From: Opitutaceae bacterium
GTDB lineage: Bacteria; Verrucomicrobiota; Verrucomicrobiia; Opitutales; Opitutaceae
Direction: 5' to 3'
Length of the DNA: 64,000 bases
Assembly (NCBI GenBank): GCA_030693515.1
Contig: JAUYAK010000017.1
Coordinates: 62,001 to 126,000, forward strand
The translations under genes and the position numbers were made by a program. Shown piece after piece: positions 48,635 through 58,460 of this stretch; within the stretch, counting starts at the first letter, position 1, and each line of letters begins with the position of its first letter. The notes beneath the pieces were generated by a model, which worked only from the letters and a program-made list of their open reading frames with translations, searched no databases and was not told where the DNA came from.

Positions 48635-51600
48635 ATGACCATCAGAAAAATCGCCTCCTCTCTCATCGCCGCAGTGTGTCTTGCCTCCTCAATTCACGCC
48701 CAGAGCCCGCTCGTCTACGAAGGCGCGGCCGGCCCGGGCAAGGGCAGGCACATCGTCTTCCTCTCCGGCGATCATGAGTATCGCTCGGAGGAAACGCTGC
48801 CCGCACTGGCGCGGGTCCTCGCGAAACATCACGGCTTCAAGTGCACCGTGCTTTTCAACGTCGATGCGAAGTCCGGCGTCATCGTTCCGGGCAACTCCAA
48901 CTCACCGGGCCTGGAGGCGCTCGCGACCGCCGATTTGGCCGTGGTCTATCTGCGATTTCAGGATTTCCCGGCGGAGCAGATGAAGCACGTCGCCGCCTAT
49001 CTCGATCGCGGCGGCCCGGTCATCGGCCTGCGCACCGCGACGCATGCGTTCAAGATCCCTGCCACCGGCGAATTCAAAAAATATTCGTGGGACTACAAAG
49101 GCGACGACTACGTCGGCGGTTTCGGTCATCAGGTCCTCGGGCAATCGTGGGTCGGTCATTACGGCAAGAATCACCAGCAGAGCACCCGCATCGACATCGT
49201 CCCATCGGCCGCCGGGCATCCCATTCTGCGCGGGGTAAAAGACGTCTGGGTGCAGGCCGGCGGCTACGTGGGCAAACCCACCGATGGCGAAATTCTCACC
49301 ATGGCCCAACCGCTCAACGGCATGACGCCCAATTCCCCGTCCGATGCCACCAAGCCGCCGCAGCCCTCCGAGTGGACGCGCTCCTACCGGAGCGCGTCGG
49401 GCAAAACGGGCCGCGTCTTCACTACGCTCTACGGCGCATCCGAGGATCTGCTCAACGAGGGCTACCGCCGCATGCTGGTGAACGCGACCTTCTGGGCCTT
49501 GGGGATGGAGACTGCGATCAAGCCGAACCTGAACGTCGCGCTCGTCGGCCCCTACAAGCCGAGCACGTTTGGCAACAACCGCTACATCGCGGCCGTCAAG
49601 CCCTCCGCCTACGCCGGTTTCGAGAGCCCCATCCCCGCTCCGGGTTCGCCTCCGCCGACGCCCCCGAACGCGAAAGCAAAGGCTAAACAAGCGGTGAACG
49701 CCAAAGCCGAGGCCGTGCCGACTCCAGCACCCGCGCCCGTGCCCGCGCAGGAAACCACTCCCACCCCGACGGCCGAGGGCGCAGAGACGCAACCGACCAA
49801 AAAGCAGGCGCGCGCGAAACAGCCGGCGAAAAAAGTCGATGCGCCCCACAGCATGAAGACAGAGCCGGCCGCCGCGGCCGCCACGCGACCGCAGCTCGTC
49901 GCTCCGCCCAGCAAAGGCGAGCGAATCGTGCTCATCGGCAATGGGCTCGCCGAGCGCGATGTTTACTACAGCCGCATCGAGACGGAGCTGGCGCTGCGCT
50001 ACCCGGAGCACGAGTTGTTTTTCCGCAACATGGGCCACGTCGGCGACACGCCCGGCTTCCGGCCGCATCCGTCGCGCGATTCGCAGTGGGCGTTTCCCGG
50101 TGCGGAAAAATTCCATCCCGAGCTCAACGTGCACAAAGGCCAGGGCTTTTTCCCCACGCCCGACCAGTGGCTCACACATTTGAAGGCGGATACCATCGTC
50201 GCGTTCTTCGGCTACAACGAATCCTTCGACGGCCCGGCCAAAGTCGCGAATTTCGAGGCCGAGTTGGACGCGTGGGCGCAACACACCTTGGGCAAAGCCT
50301 ACAACGGCCAGGCCGCGCCCCGCGTCGTGCTCGTGTCGCCGATCGCGTATGAAAACCAGTCGGCCAAACGCGACCTGCCCGACGGCGTGAAAGAAAACGC
50401 CAACCTCGCGCTCTACACCAAAGCCATCGCGTCCGTGGCCAAAAAGCACGCTCTCACCTTCATCGATCTCTTCGCGCCCACCAAGGCGCTTTATCCGAAG
50501 GCGGCCGAGTTCTTTACCACCGGCGGCTTCGTGCCGACGGACGAAGGATACCGCCACATCGCCGAGCTTCTCGCGACGGGCTTATACGGCGCGCAGGCGC
50601 CCGTCGCCCGGGCCGACCCGGCGCTCGTTCACGCCGCCGTGAAACAGAAGGATTATTTTTGGAATAATGACTACAACCTCGTCAACGGCGTGCATGCCTA
50701 CGGCCGGCGTTACGGTCCTTACGGCCCGCAGAATTATCCCGACGAGGTCAAAAAGAACCGCGAGATGACCGCGCTCCGCGACACCGCCATTCACGAGATC
50801 GCCCGCGCCCGGAAAACCGATCTCGTCGTCGATGACAGCCAGACGCACGCCTTGCCGCCGGTGCCGACGAATTACACACCAAGCGTCAAGAACGGCACCA
50901 CGGAGTATCTCGATCCTGACGAAGGCATCGCGGCGCTCACCGTTCCCCCCGGCTACAAAGTCGAACTCTTCGCCAGCGAGAAACAGTTTCCGAATCTGGC
51001 GAATCCGATGCAGATGTCCTTCGACAACCGGGGCCGTCTCTGGGTCGCCGTCATGCCCGCCTATCCGGCCTATCGTCCGGGCGATGCGATGCCCAACGAC
51101 AAAATCCTCATCTACGAGGACACCAACGGCGACGGCAAAGCCGACAAAGAAACCGTGTTTGCCGATCATCTTTACCTGCCCATCGGGTTCGAGTTCGCCC
51201 CCGAGGGCGTCTATCTTTCGCAGGAGCCGAACCTCGTCCTCCTGCGCGATACGAATGGCGACGACAAGGCCGACCGCACCGAGATCATCCTCGGCGGCTT
51301 CGACACGCACGACACGCACCACGCCATCAGCGCCTTCACCGCTGATCCCAGCGGCGCCTTCATGATGTGCGAAGGTATTTTTCTCCACTCAAACGTCGAG
51401 ACGCCCTACGGCCCGGTGCGGTGCGTCGATGGCGGTTTCTTCCGCTACAGCCCGCAGCGCGGGATGCTGGAACGCACGATCCAGATGCAAATCCCGAATC
51501 CCTGGGGCTACGTCTTCGACCGGTGGGGCCAGGATTTCTTTCTCTTCACCTCCGGCACAAACATGAACTGGGCGTTGCCGATGCAGGTGAAGCCCACGTT

Positions 51601-52981
51601 CGGCAGCAAAACTCCCGCCACCATCGATCTCATTCCGGCTGCCGAGAAAGTGCGGCCCACCTCCGGGCTTGAGATCGTTTCCTCGCGCCACTTTCCCGAC
51701 GAGGTGCAAGGCGACATTCTCCTGTGCAACGCCATCGGTTTCCTCGGCATCAAGCAGCATCAAATCGAAGACGACGGCACCGGCTGGAAGACCACGTTCC
51801 GTCAGGACTTGCTCACGAGCACCGACCGCAATTTCCGACCGGTCGATCTCGAGTTCGCCCCCGACGGTTCCCTCTACGTCCTCGACTGGCACAACGTCCT
51901 CATTGGTCACATGCAGCACAATGCCCGCGATCCCTTGCGCGACCACAACCACGGCCGCATCTACCGCATCACCTATCCCAGCCGTCCGCTGGTTACACCC
52001 GTGCCGGTCGCGGGAGCCAGCTTGGACACCTTGCTCTACAACCTGACGGAGCCCGAGAGCCGCACCCGCTACCGCACCCGCCGCGAAATTCGCAGCCATC
52101 CGGTGGAAAAAGTTCTGCCCGCCGTGAAAAAGTGGGCCGCCGCGCAGACCGACACCCACGCGAAACTCGAAGCCCTCTGGACCACTTGGGGCATGAACGC
52201 CGTCGACGAGCCGTTGCTGCGCGAACTGCTCGCGTCGCCGGATTTCCACGCCCGTGCCGCCGCCGTGCGCGTCCTGCGCTATAACACCCACCGCATCGCC
52301 GACCACGCTGCGTTGCTGGAAAAAGCCGCCGCCGATGAGCATGGCCGCGTGCGCCTCGAAGCCGTCGTCGCCGCCTCGTGGTTGCCGAACACAGAGGCCG
52401 CGAAAAAAATCGTCGCCATCGGATCGATCCCGCCCGCCGACATTTGGAGCAAGGCCGTCGTCAAGACCGCCGCCGACCGGCTCAACGGCGTCGCTGAAGT
52501 CGAGAAGCCTGAGTTTCGCCAACTCCCCGCGCCCTTGCACCTCAACACGGCGGGTCAGGAGCAATACCTCGCCGGCCAGCAGATTTATCTCCGCGAAGGC
52601 TACTGCGTCACCTGCCATCAGCCCGATGGCAAAGGACTCGACCCCGCCTTCCCGTCTCTTGTGGGCAGTCCTTGGGTCACGGAGGACAAAGAACGTCTCA
52701 TCAAGCTCACGCTCTATGGGCTGATGGGGCCCCTCGAAGTGAATGGCAAAAAATACGACGGCCAGGTGCCCATGACGCCCTTTGGCGGCATGTTGAAGGA
52801 TGAGGAAGTCGCCGCCGTGCTCACCTTCGTGCGGAATAGTTTTGGCAACGAAGCCGCCCCCATCGGGGCGGACGACGTGCAAAAAGTCCGGGCCCAAAAT
52901 CCGGACCGCGTGATGCTCTACAGCACCGAGGAGCTGCTCAAGGAACACCCGATGAAGCCGGCGGCGGCCGACGTGCGTTGA
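48635..52981 (+). CDS. Multidomain ThuA - SGNH - PVC-type dehydrogenase propeller - HEAT - cytochrome c protein
   Basis: The ATG at 48635 (MTIRKIASSLIAAVCLASSIHA) gives the signal peptide; 1448 aa. The ThuA-like domain (about 30-300) starts HIVFLSGDHEYRSEETLPAL. A Pro/Ala/Lys-rich linker (about 330-420) follows, then an SGNH-like domain from RIVLIGNGLAERDVYYSR (about 428-650). The PVC-type dehydrogenase propeller begins PPGYKVELFASEKQFPNLAN (about 770-1130) with two DTNGDGKAD-type calcium loops. Helical HEAT-like repeats follow, and finally a cytochrome c domain with CVTCH (1324-1328) and a likely Met ligand in VPMTPFG. Such proteins are typical of Planctomycetes and Verrucomicrobia and are thought to oxidise sugars in the periplasm. 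The inserted SGNH domain is notable. A sulfatase remnant follows after 10 bp. Confidence 0.92.
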   Translation: MTIRKIASSLIAAVCLASSIHAQSPLVYEGAAGPGKGRHIVFLSGDHEYRSEETLPALARVLAKHHGFKCTVLFNVDAKSGVIVPGNSNSPGLEALATADLAVVYLRFQDFPAEQMKHVAAYLDRGGPVIGLRTATHAFKIPATGEFKKYSWDYKGDDYVGGFGHQVLGQSWVGHYGKNHQQSTRIDIVPSAAGHPILRGVKDVWVQAGGYVGKPTDGEILTMAQPLNGMTPNSPSDATKPPQPSEWTRSYRSASGKTGRVFTTLYGASEDLLNEGYRRMLVNATFWALGMETAIKPNLNVALVGPYKPSTFGNNRYIAAVKPSAYAGFESPIPAPGSPPPTPPNAKAKAKQAVNAKAEAVPTPAPAPVPAQETTPTPTAEGAETQPTKKQARAKQPAKKVDAPHSMKTEPAAAAATRPQLVAPPSKGERIVLIGNGLAERDVYYSRIETELALRYPEHELFFRNMGHVGDTPGFRPHPSRDSQWAFPGAEKFHPELNVHKGQGFFPTPDQWLTHLKADTIVAFFGYNESFDGPAKVANFEAELDAWAQHTLGKAYNGQAAPRVVLVSPIAYENQSAKRDLPDGVKENANLALYTKAIASVAKKHALTFIDLFAPTKALYPKAAEFFTTGGFVPTDEGYRHIAELLATGLYGAQAPVARADPALVHAAVKQKDYFWNNDYNLVNGVHAYGRRYGPYGPQNYPDEVKKNREMTALRDTAIHEIARARKTDLVVDDSQTHALPPVPTNYTPSVKNGTTEYLDPDEGIAALTVPPGYKVELFASEKQFPNLANPMQMSFDNRGRLWVAVMPAYPAYRPGDAMPNDKILIYEDTNGDGKADKETVFADHLYLPIGFEFAPEGVYLSQEPNLVLLRDTNGDDKADRTEIILGGFDTHDTHHAISAFTADPSGAFMMCEGIFLHSNVETPYGPVRCVDGGFFRYSPQRGMLERTIQMQIPNPWGYVFDRWGQDFFLFTSGTNMNWALPMQVKPTFGSKTPATIDLIPAAEKVRPTSGLEIVSSRHFPDEVQGDILLCNAIGFLGIKQHQIEDDGTGWKTTFRQDLLTSTDRNFRPVDLEFAPDGSLYVLDWHNVLIGHMQHNARDPLRDHNHGRIYRITYPSRPLVTPVPVAGASLDTLLYNLTEPESRTRYRTRREIRSHPVEKVLPAVKKWAAAQTDTHAKLEALWTTWGMNAVDEPLLRELLASPDFHARAAAVRVLRYNTHRIADHAALLEKAAADEHGRVRLEAVVAASWLPNTEAAKKIVAIGSIPPADIWSKAVVKTAADRLNGVAEVEKPEFRQLPAPLHLNTAGQEQYLAGQQIYLREGYCVTCHQPDGKGLDPAFPSLVGSPWVTEDKERLIKLTLYGLMGPLEVNGKKYDGQVPMTPFGGMLKDEEVAAVLTFVRNSFGNEAAPIGADDVQKVRAQNPDRVMLYSTEELLKEHPMKPAAADVR

Positions 52982-52991
52982 TTCCCGCTTC

Positions 52992-53141
52992 ATGAAAGCC
53001 AGGCCCATCGCTCTAGCGACCCTGCTGTTCGCCTTCCTGGCTGCCCATGCGGCCCGGCCCAGCATCGTCTTCATCTACGCCGACGACTGGGGCTGGGGCG
53101 AACCGCGGAAGAAAGGCGCGAAGCAGGACGCTGATCTATGA
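52992..53141 (+). pseudogene. Sulfatase remnant (signal peptide and first conserved block only)
   Basis: A 49-codon frame encodes MKARPIALATLLFAFLAAHA, then ARPSIVFIYADDWGWG, which is the export signal plus the N-terminal metal-ligand block of a sulfatase like those at 40550 and 41971. It then jumps to [13 protein letters not shown] and a stop. The basic ending resembles the C-terminal tails of other sulfatases here, so an internal deletion of about 1.3 kb is a simple explanation. The next gene's ATG overlaps the stop (ATGA at 53138). Confidence 0.85.
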
Positions 53142-54142
53142 AAGCAATCATCGCCACCCTCGTTCTGCTGTCGGGTTTCCATCCGAGCCTGCGTGCGGCC
53201 GACGTTGCCGTTCCCGACAGGATTTCGGCCGCAGCGCCGGGCAAGGAAAAAGGCAGAGTGCGGTCGTATCTCGAGACCGGGGGCGAAAGGAAACTGGAGA
53301 CGGTTTACAAAACGACCCCCGAGGGCGTCTTGCACCTGGATCTCTATTATCCGACTCCGCAGCCAGCGGGGACGTGTCCCGTGATAATATATACCCACGG
53401 CGGTGGCTGGGCGGCCGGCAGCAAGCTGGGCGCGGGCAGCGGCTCGTTCGCCGTCGTCTTCAAAAAGCTCCTCGAACAAGGCTTCGCCGTGGCCTCGGTC
53501 GAATATCGCCTCTACAAGCCAAACAACGAAGTCGCGATGCGGGACTGCGTGATCGATGCGAAGGACGCGGTCCGTTACCTGGCGAGGAACAGCGCAGCCC
53601 TGAGGCTGGACCCAAATCGATTCTTCATATTCGGCGACTCCGCCGGCGGACAAATCGCCCAACTGCTGCTGCTCTCATCGCCCGAAAGCCTGGCGGGCGC
53701 ACCGGAACTCGCGGGTGCCGCCTACCGAATCGTGGCCGGGGTTTCGTGGTATGGGCCGTGTGACTTCGAGAAAACCGACCTTTTCAACTACGACGACCGC
53801 GCGGATTTCCGCGATCGCTTCGGCGCCCGGATTCTTCGCACTGACGCCGACGCGAAGGAGAAACTGGCCCGCTATCGGGAAATGAGCCCGATCAATTACC
53901 TGAGCAGCCGCAGCGCACCGCTGCTGATGATTCAAGGCGACCAGGACACCACCATTCCGGTCAAGCACGCCCACTACATGAAGGAGAAGGCGGTCGCGAC
54001 CCGCGCCCCGGTGGAAATTGTGATCGTCAAGAATGCCGGGCACAACTGGCGCCAAGTCGGGGCACCCATCACACCCACCCTCGACGAGATCGTGCAGCGA
54101 ATGGTGGACTTTTTTTTCTCCCACCTGCACCCGGCAAAATAG
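53138..54142 (+). CDS. Secreted alpha/beta hydrolase (BD-FAE / acetyl-esterase-like)
   Basis: A 334-aa protein with ATG at 53138 and a signal peptide ([20 protein letters not shown]). Motifs are [13 protein letters not shown] (oxyanion), [13 protein letters not shown] (nucleophile elbow), [12 protein letters not shown] (acid) and [12 protein letters not shown] (His). This is the complete triad of a carbohydrate-esterase-type hydrolase. Its start overlaps the end of a truncated sulfatase frame, so the deletion may have placed this gene under the promoter of the lost sulfatase. A TonB-dependent receptor follows after 28 bp. Confidence 0.92.
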   Translation: MKAIIATLVLLSGFHPSLRAADVAVPDRISAAAPGKEKGRVRSYLETGGERKLETVYKTTPEGVLHLDLYYPTPQPAGTCPVIIYTHGGGWAAGSKLGAGSGSFAVVFKKLLEQGFAVASVEYRLYKPNNEVAMRDCVIDAKDAVRYLARNSAALRLDPNRFFIFGDSAGGQIAQLLLLSSPESLAGAPELAGAAYRIVAGVSWYGPCDFEKTDLFNYDDRADFRDRFGARILRTDADAKEKLARYREMSPINYLSSRSAPLLMIQGDQDTTIPVKHAHYMKEKAVATRAPVEIVIVKNAGHNWRQVGAPITPTLDEIVQRMVDFFFSHLHPAK

Positions 54143-54170
54143 ACTTCTCCCACCCTGTCCGCCCAACCCT

Positions 54171-57032
54171 ATGAAAACTACCCACCCGCTAGCCGTCCTC
54201 CTGGCGCTCCTCGCTCTGGGCCCCGTCCTGACCTCCGCGCAAGTTTCCCCGTCCGCTCCTGCCAAGCCCGCGGCTGAAGCCGTCGTCCTCTCGCCTTTCG
54301 AAGTCACCGCCACCACCGATGTCGGCTACGAGTCGTCCACCGCGATGAGCGGCACACGCACCAACGAGTCGCTCGCCAACCTCCCCAACTCGATTTCCGT
54401 GCTCAACTCGGAGTTCATGGCCGACCTCGGCATCACCGACTTCTTCCAGGCCATGGAATTCGCCGTCGGCGCCGAAAACGTCTACAACGACAACATGCAG
54501 GTAGGCGCCGCGATCGGTGCCCGTTCGGGCAATCGGATCAACTTCCGCGGCCTCCCCTCCGGGCGCCAGCTCAAGGACGGTTTCCCCACCTACGCCCCGA
54601 TGGACACCTACAACTTGGAGCGGATGGAGATTTCACGCGGAGCCGGCGGCATCTCGTATGGTGACACCGACGCCACGGGAACCATCAACACCGGATCCAA
54701 GCGTGCTCGGTTCAACAACAGCCACGAAGTGCAGGCCCGCTTCGACGACCGCGGCTCCCAGCGGCTCACGGCCGATCTCAATCGGGTGCTCGTGGACCAG
54801 AAGCTCGCCCTCCGCTTCAACCTCGTCGACTCCGATCTCGAGGGCTGGCACGAGAACACGGCGCGCAACATGCAGGGGTGGGCCGGCGCCGTGCGCTATC
54901 AGCCGTTCAAGCACGGCAACACGGTGATTGATGTCACCCATGAATCCGGACGCCTCTTGAGCTTCTTCAGCCACACGGCGTTGGTGGACCTCACCACCGC
55001 CTACGTCCGCGGCTCCGGCACCAACGCGCAAGACGCCGATCCCCTTCGCGCCGGGACGCAGGCCAACGGCGTCGGCATGCTCCGCCTTTCCGGGAACTCC
55101 ACCCTCGCCAACGCCAACCAGGCGTTCATCCGGGGAAGTCTCTATAACCTGGCTACTCAGGGCACCACTGCGGCATTTCCCGTTTACCGTGTCTCCACCT
55201 TGGTTCAGGGCGCGGGCGCCACCAGCGCCACCGATCCGCAGAACCCCAATCGCCTGCCCTTCCTGCCCACGCAGAATCCCCTGTTCCCCCTCGAGCAGGA
55301 TTGGGCCGGACCCGATACGCGCGTCCGCTACGTCGACAATTCCACCAACCTTTCCGTCCAGCACAGTTTCTCGCGCGACACCCGCGTGTGGCTGGCCCTC
55401 AATCATCAAAGGGAATTCACCGATCAAAGCCTCACGCGCAACGCCAACATCTGGGGCGCCAACGCCCGCGGCGTCTTCATCGACGTCAACCGCAACTTGC
55501 CCGATCCCGCGTTCCCCAACGACCCCACCCGCACCGTCCCCAACCCCAATTTCGAGCAGCTCTTCATCCCCGGCACCTTCACCCGCCGCTTCGAGGATCG
55601 CGACATGCGGTCCGCACGGTTGATGCTGCTCCAGGATCTTTCGCTCTGGAACACGTCCCACCGCTTCATCGTCAGCGCCAATCACCGCGCCGAGATCAAT
55701 CGGATCAAGGGCATGCAATGGGCGCTCACCAAGGAGGAAATCACCCGCCGCGGCTACACCGGGGTTGCCGCCCGCCTCGCCAACAACGTCGTCTCCCCGT
55801 GGTTCTACTTCAAGGACGGCAACGGCGAGAATCTCCGCATCCCGAAGCTTCCCGGCGTCGTCGACTACTTCACGAACAACCTCGAATACTACGACCAGTC
55901 GCTTTCCACCGCGGTCTTTCAGCATCTCGGTTCGTTCTTCAAGCAGCGTCTGCGCACCAGCATCGGCCTCAGCCGCGATCACTGGAAACAAGCGCGCAAT
56001 CTCCCGACGCAACTCATCGGTGCCTTCCAGGAGACGAGCTTCGTCGACGCCGCCGGCCAACCCTTGCCCAATGATGCCGGCGATATTCCCACCCGGCTCA
56101 ACGCCGACACTTGGCGAACCAACAAAACCGCCGGCGCGGTGTTCAATCTCACGTCTTGGCTCGCCGTCACGACCTCCTACCAGGAGTCGGCGATGTTCAC
56201 CGACAATGTCGGCACCGATCTCTACGGAAATGCCCGCCAGCCGACCTCCGGCTCCGGCTTCGACTATGGCCTGCGTTTCGCCCTCCTGAACGGGCGCGTC
56301 AACGCCAACGTGATCCGCTACGACAACACGGCGGAAAACTACGCGACCAATATCGGCGCGGCCCTGCAGACGGAGGTCAACGACGCGTTCAATACCGGGC
56401 GCACCACCCAATCGCCAGATCTGATCCTTGGAACGTCCGATTCCAACAATCGCACCACCGAGGGCTGGGAATTGGAGCTGACGGCCAACATCACCCGCAA
56501 CTGGACGAGCCGGTTGGCTCTCGCCACGACGCAGGACCATCGCTCCACCTCCGTCCCCCAGTTTCGGGCGAAGGTTGCGGCTGCCAGGAGCTACCTGGCT
56601 TCCGTCGGCAGGTCCCCGGCTGAGATCGACGCCGCCCTTTCCGGGAGCCTCGTCTATATTGAGGGCCAAAACGACGACAACCAGCAGCCCAAGCGATATC
56701 GGGGGAGTTTCGTCACCCGCTATGATTTCCGTTCGGGTTTGCTGCAGGGCTTCAGCGTGGGCGGATCGGTGCGTTGGGCGCGCGGCGCCGTGCGCAATCC
56801 CGGCGGCCTCTTCATCACCGGGGTGTTGGTCGTCCCCGAGCGGCAAAACGCCGACGAATGCGTGTTCAGCCCGTTCTTCAAATATACGAGGAAGCTCGGC
56901 CGGGTGAATTGGGCCGCGCAGCTCAACATCGACAACGCGTTCAACAACGTCACGAACCAAGGCACGACCGCCCGCTACCCCCGCTACACCGAACCACGGC
57001 AGGTCACGTTGACGAATTCCTTCCGCTTCTGA
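54171..57032 (+). CDS. TonB-dependent receptor (outer membrane)
   Basis: The ATG at 54171 (MKTTHPLAVLLALLALGPVLTSAQ) starts the signal peptide; the frame is open upstream inside the esterase gene. The 953-aa product has VVLSPFEVTATTDVGYESSTAMSGTR before the plug, then LANLPNSISVLNSEFMADLG, INFRGLPSGRQLKDGF, YNLERMEISRGAGGISYGDTDATG and a long barrel ending TNSFRF. It lacks the carboxypeptidase-like domain and resembles the receptor at 33755 in layout. It lies between an esterase and two sulfatases on the same strand, so oligosaccharide import is the most likely role. Confidence 0.92.
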   Translation: MKTTHPLAVLLALLALGPVLTSAQVSPSAPAKPAAEAVVLSPFEVTATTDVGYESSTAMSGTRTNESLANLPNSISVLNSEFMADLGITDFFQAMEFAVGAENVYNDNMQVGAAIGARSGNRINFRGLPSGRQLKDGFPTYAPMDTYNLERMEISRGAGGISYGDTDATGTINTGSKRARFNNSHEVQARFDDRGSQRLTADLNRVLVDQKLALRFNLVDSDLEGWHENTARNMQGWAGAVRYQPFKHGNTVIDVTHESGRLLSFFSHTALVDLTTAYVRGSGTNAQDADPLRAGTQANGVGMLRLSGNSTLANANQAFIRGSLYNLATQGTTAAFPVYRVSTLVQGAGATSATDPQNPNRLPFLPTQNPLFPLEQDWAGPDTRVRYVDNSTNLSVQHSFSRDTRVWLALNHQREFTDQSLTRNANIWGANARGVFIDVNRNLPDPAFPNDPTRTVPNPNFEQLFIPGTFTRRFEDRDMRSARLMLLQDLSLWNTSHRFIVSANHRAEINRIKGMQWALTKEEITRRGYTGVAARLANNVVSPWFYFKDGNGENLRIPKLPGVVDYFTNNLEYYDQSLSTAVFQHLGSFFKQRLRTSIGLSRDHWKQARNLPTQLIGAFQETSFVDAAGQPLPNDAGDIPTRLNADTWRTNKTAGAVFNLTSWLAVTTSYQESAMFTDNVGTDLYGNARQPTSGSGFDYGLRFALLNGRVNANVIRYDNTAENYATNIGAALQTEVNDAFNTGRTTQSPDLILGTSDSNNRTTEGWELELTANITRNWTSRLALATTQDHRSTSVPQFRAKVAAARSYLASVGRSPAEIDAALSGSLVYIEGQNDDNQQPKRYRGSFVTRYDFRSGLLQGFSVGGSVRWARGAVRNPGGLFITGVLVVPERQNADECVFSPFFKYTRKLGRVNWAAQLNIDNAFNNVTNQGTTARYPRYTEPRQVTLTNSFRF

Positions 57033-57047
57033 TTCGCCGTTACGCTC

Positions 57048-58427
57048 ATGAAGATCCCCCGCCTAGTCTCACTCGCGGCCTTCCTGCTCCTCGCGCCCTT
57101 CTCCTCGGTGGCCGCAGCGGACGCATCCCGGCCGAACATCGTCGTCTTCTTGGCCGACGACCTCGGCTGGGGCGATACGTCGCCCTACGGCAACGCCGAG
57201 ATCAAGACGCCGAATCTGGCCAAGCTCGCGGCCCAAGGCGTCAAGTTCACCCAGTGCTACTCGGCCGCCGGCGTGTGTTCGCCCTCCCGCTCGGCGATTC
57301 TCACGGGCCGCACACCCTATCGCAACGGCGTCTGGCAGCACCTGTCGGGCGTTCACGAGGCGCACTTGCGCACCAGCGAGATCACTTATCCGAAGCTGCT
57401 CAAACAAGTGGGCTACGAGACCTGCCACGTCGGGAAATGGCATCTCAACGCCCGGCCTCACTTCAACACGGCCGGGTTTCCCCAGCCGAACGATCACGGT
57501 TACGACTACTGGATGGCGACGCACAACAACGCCAGTCCCAGCCACAAAAACCCGGACAACTTTGTCCGCAACGGCACACCCGTCGGGCCCACGCAGGGTT
57601 TCTCCGCGCAGCTCGTGGCGGCCGAGGGCATCCGTTGGCTCAATGAAATCCGCGATCCGCAGAAACCCTTCGTGCTCTCAGTCTGGGTGCATGAACCCCA
57701 CACGCCCATCGCCTCCGATCCGCGTTTTTCAGGTCTCTACCCGGGTCATCCCAACAGCGAGTATCTCGGCAACGTCACGCAGATGGATCACGCGCTCGGG
57801 ATGGTGATGGATGCACTTCAAGCGAAGGGCCTCGCGGAAAACACGCTGCTCATCTTCACCTCGGACAACGGGCCCGAAGGCCAGGGCGGTATCAAGGGCG
57901 GCTCCACCGGCGGATTGCGCGGTCGCAAACGCAGCGACTACGAAGGCGGCATCCGCGTGCCGGGCATCGTGCGCTGGCCCGGACGCATCAAGGCCGGCAC
58001 GGTGAGCGAGGTGCCGGTGATCGGCACCGACATTTTTGCCACCGTGCTGGAGGCGGCCGGCGTCGCGCTCCCGCAGGATCGCACCCTCGACGGAGTCAGC
58101 ATGATCCCAGCCTTCGCTGGTCGGCCGGTGGAGAGAAAAATCCCGCTCTTCTGGCGCACGCACGTCTCACCGCCGGGCGACCGCGTGGCGCTGCGCATCG
58201 GGGATTGGAAGCTCGTCGGCAACGATCAGATGACCACGTTCGAACTCTACGAGATCCAGAAAGACTGGAAGGAGGAAAACAACCTCGCCGCCAAGCTGCC
58301 CGATAGAGCGGCCGAGATGAAAGCCGCACTCTTCAAACTCTGGCGGGAGATCGAAACCGAAGGCCCGAAGCAATGGTGGCAAGGCGCCAAGAGCCCCGCA
58401 AAAGCCGGCGCGACGCTGAGCTACTGA
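57048..58427 (+). CDS. Secreted sulfatase (Cys-type)
   Basis: A 459-aa protein with a signal peptide (MKIPRLVSLAAFLLLAPFSSVAAA). It has NIVVFLADDLGWGDTSPYG, CSPSR (Cys77) with SAILTGRTPYRNG, HVGKWHLNARP, SVWVHEPHTPIA and FTSDNGPEGQGG. The full set of sulfatase active-site blocks is present. The C-terminal FELYEIQKDWKEENNLA is the usual ending. It starts 15 bp after the receptor stop, so the two are probably cotranscribed. The substrate class is not assignable by eye. Confidence 0.94.
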   Translation: MKIPRLVSLAAFLLLAPFSSVAAADASRPNIVVFLADDLGWGDTSPYGNAEIKTPNLAKLAAQGVKFTQCYSAAGVCSPSRSAILTGRTPYRNGVWQHLSGVHEAHLRTSEITYPKLLKQVGYETCHVGKWHLNARPHFNTAGFPQPNDHGYDYWMATHNNASPSHKNPDNFVRNGTPVGPTQGFSAQLVAAEGIRWLNEIRDPQKPFVLSVWVHEPHTPIASDPRFSGLYPGHPNSEYLGNVTQMDHALGMVMDALQAKGLAENTLLIFTSDNGPEGQGGIKGGSTGGLRGRKRSDYEGGIRVPGIVRWPGRIKAGTVSEVPVIGTDIFATVLEAAGVALPQDRTLDGVSMIPAFAGRPVERKIPLFWRTHVSPPGDRVALRIGDWKLVGNDQMTTFELYEIQKDWKEENNLAAKLPDRAAEMKAALFKLWREIETEGPKQWWQGAKSPAKAGATLSY

Positions 58428-58460
58428 GGGTGGAAAAAGCACCCACAAAGACGACCCACT

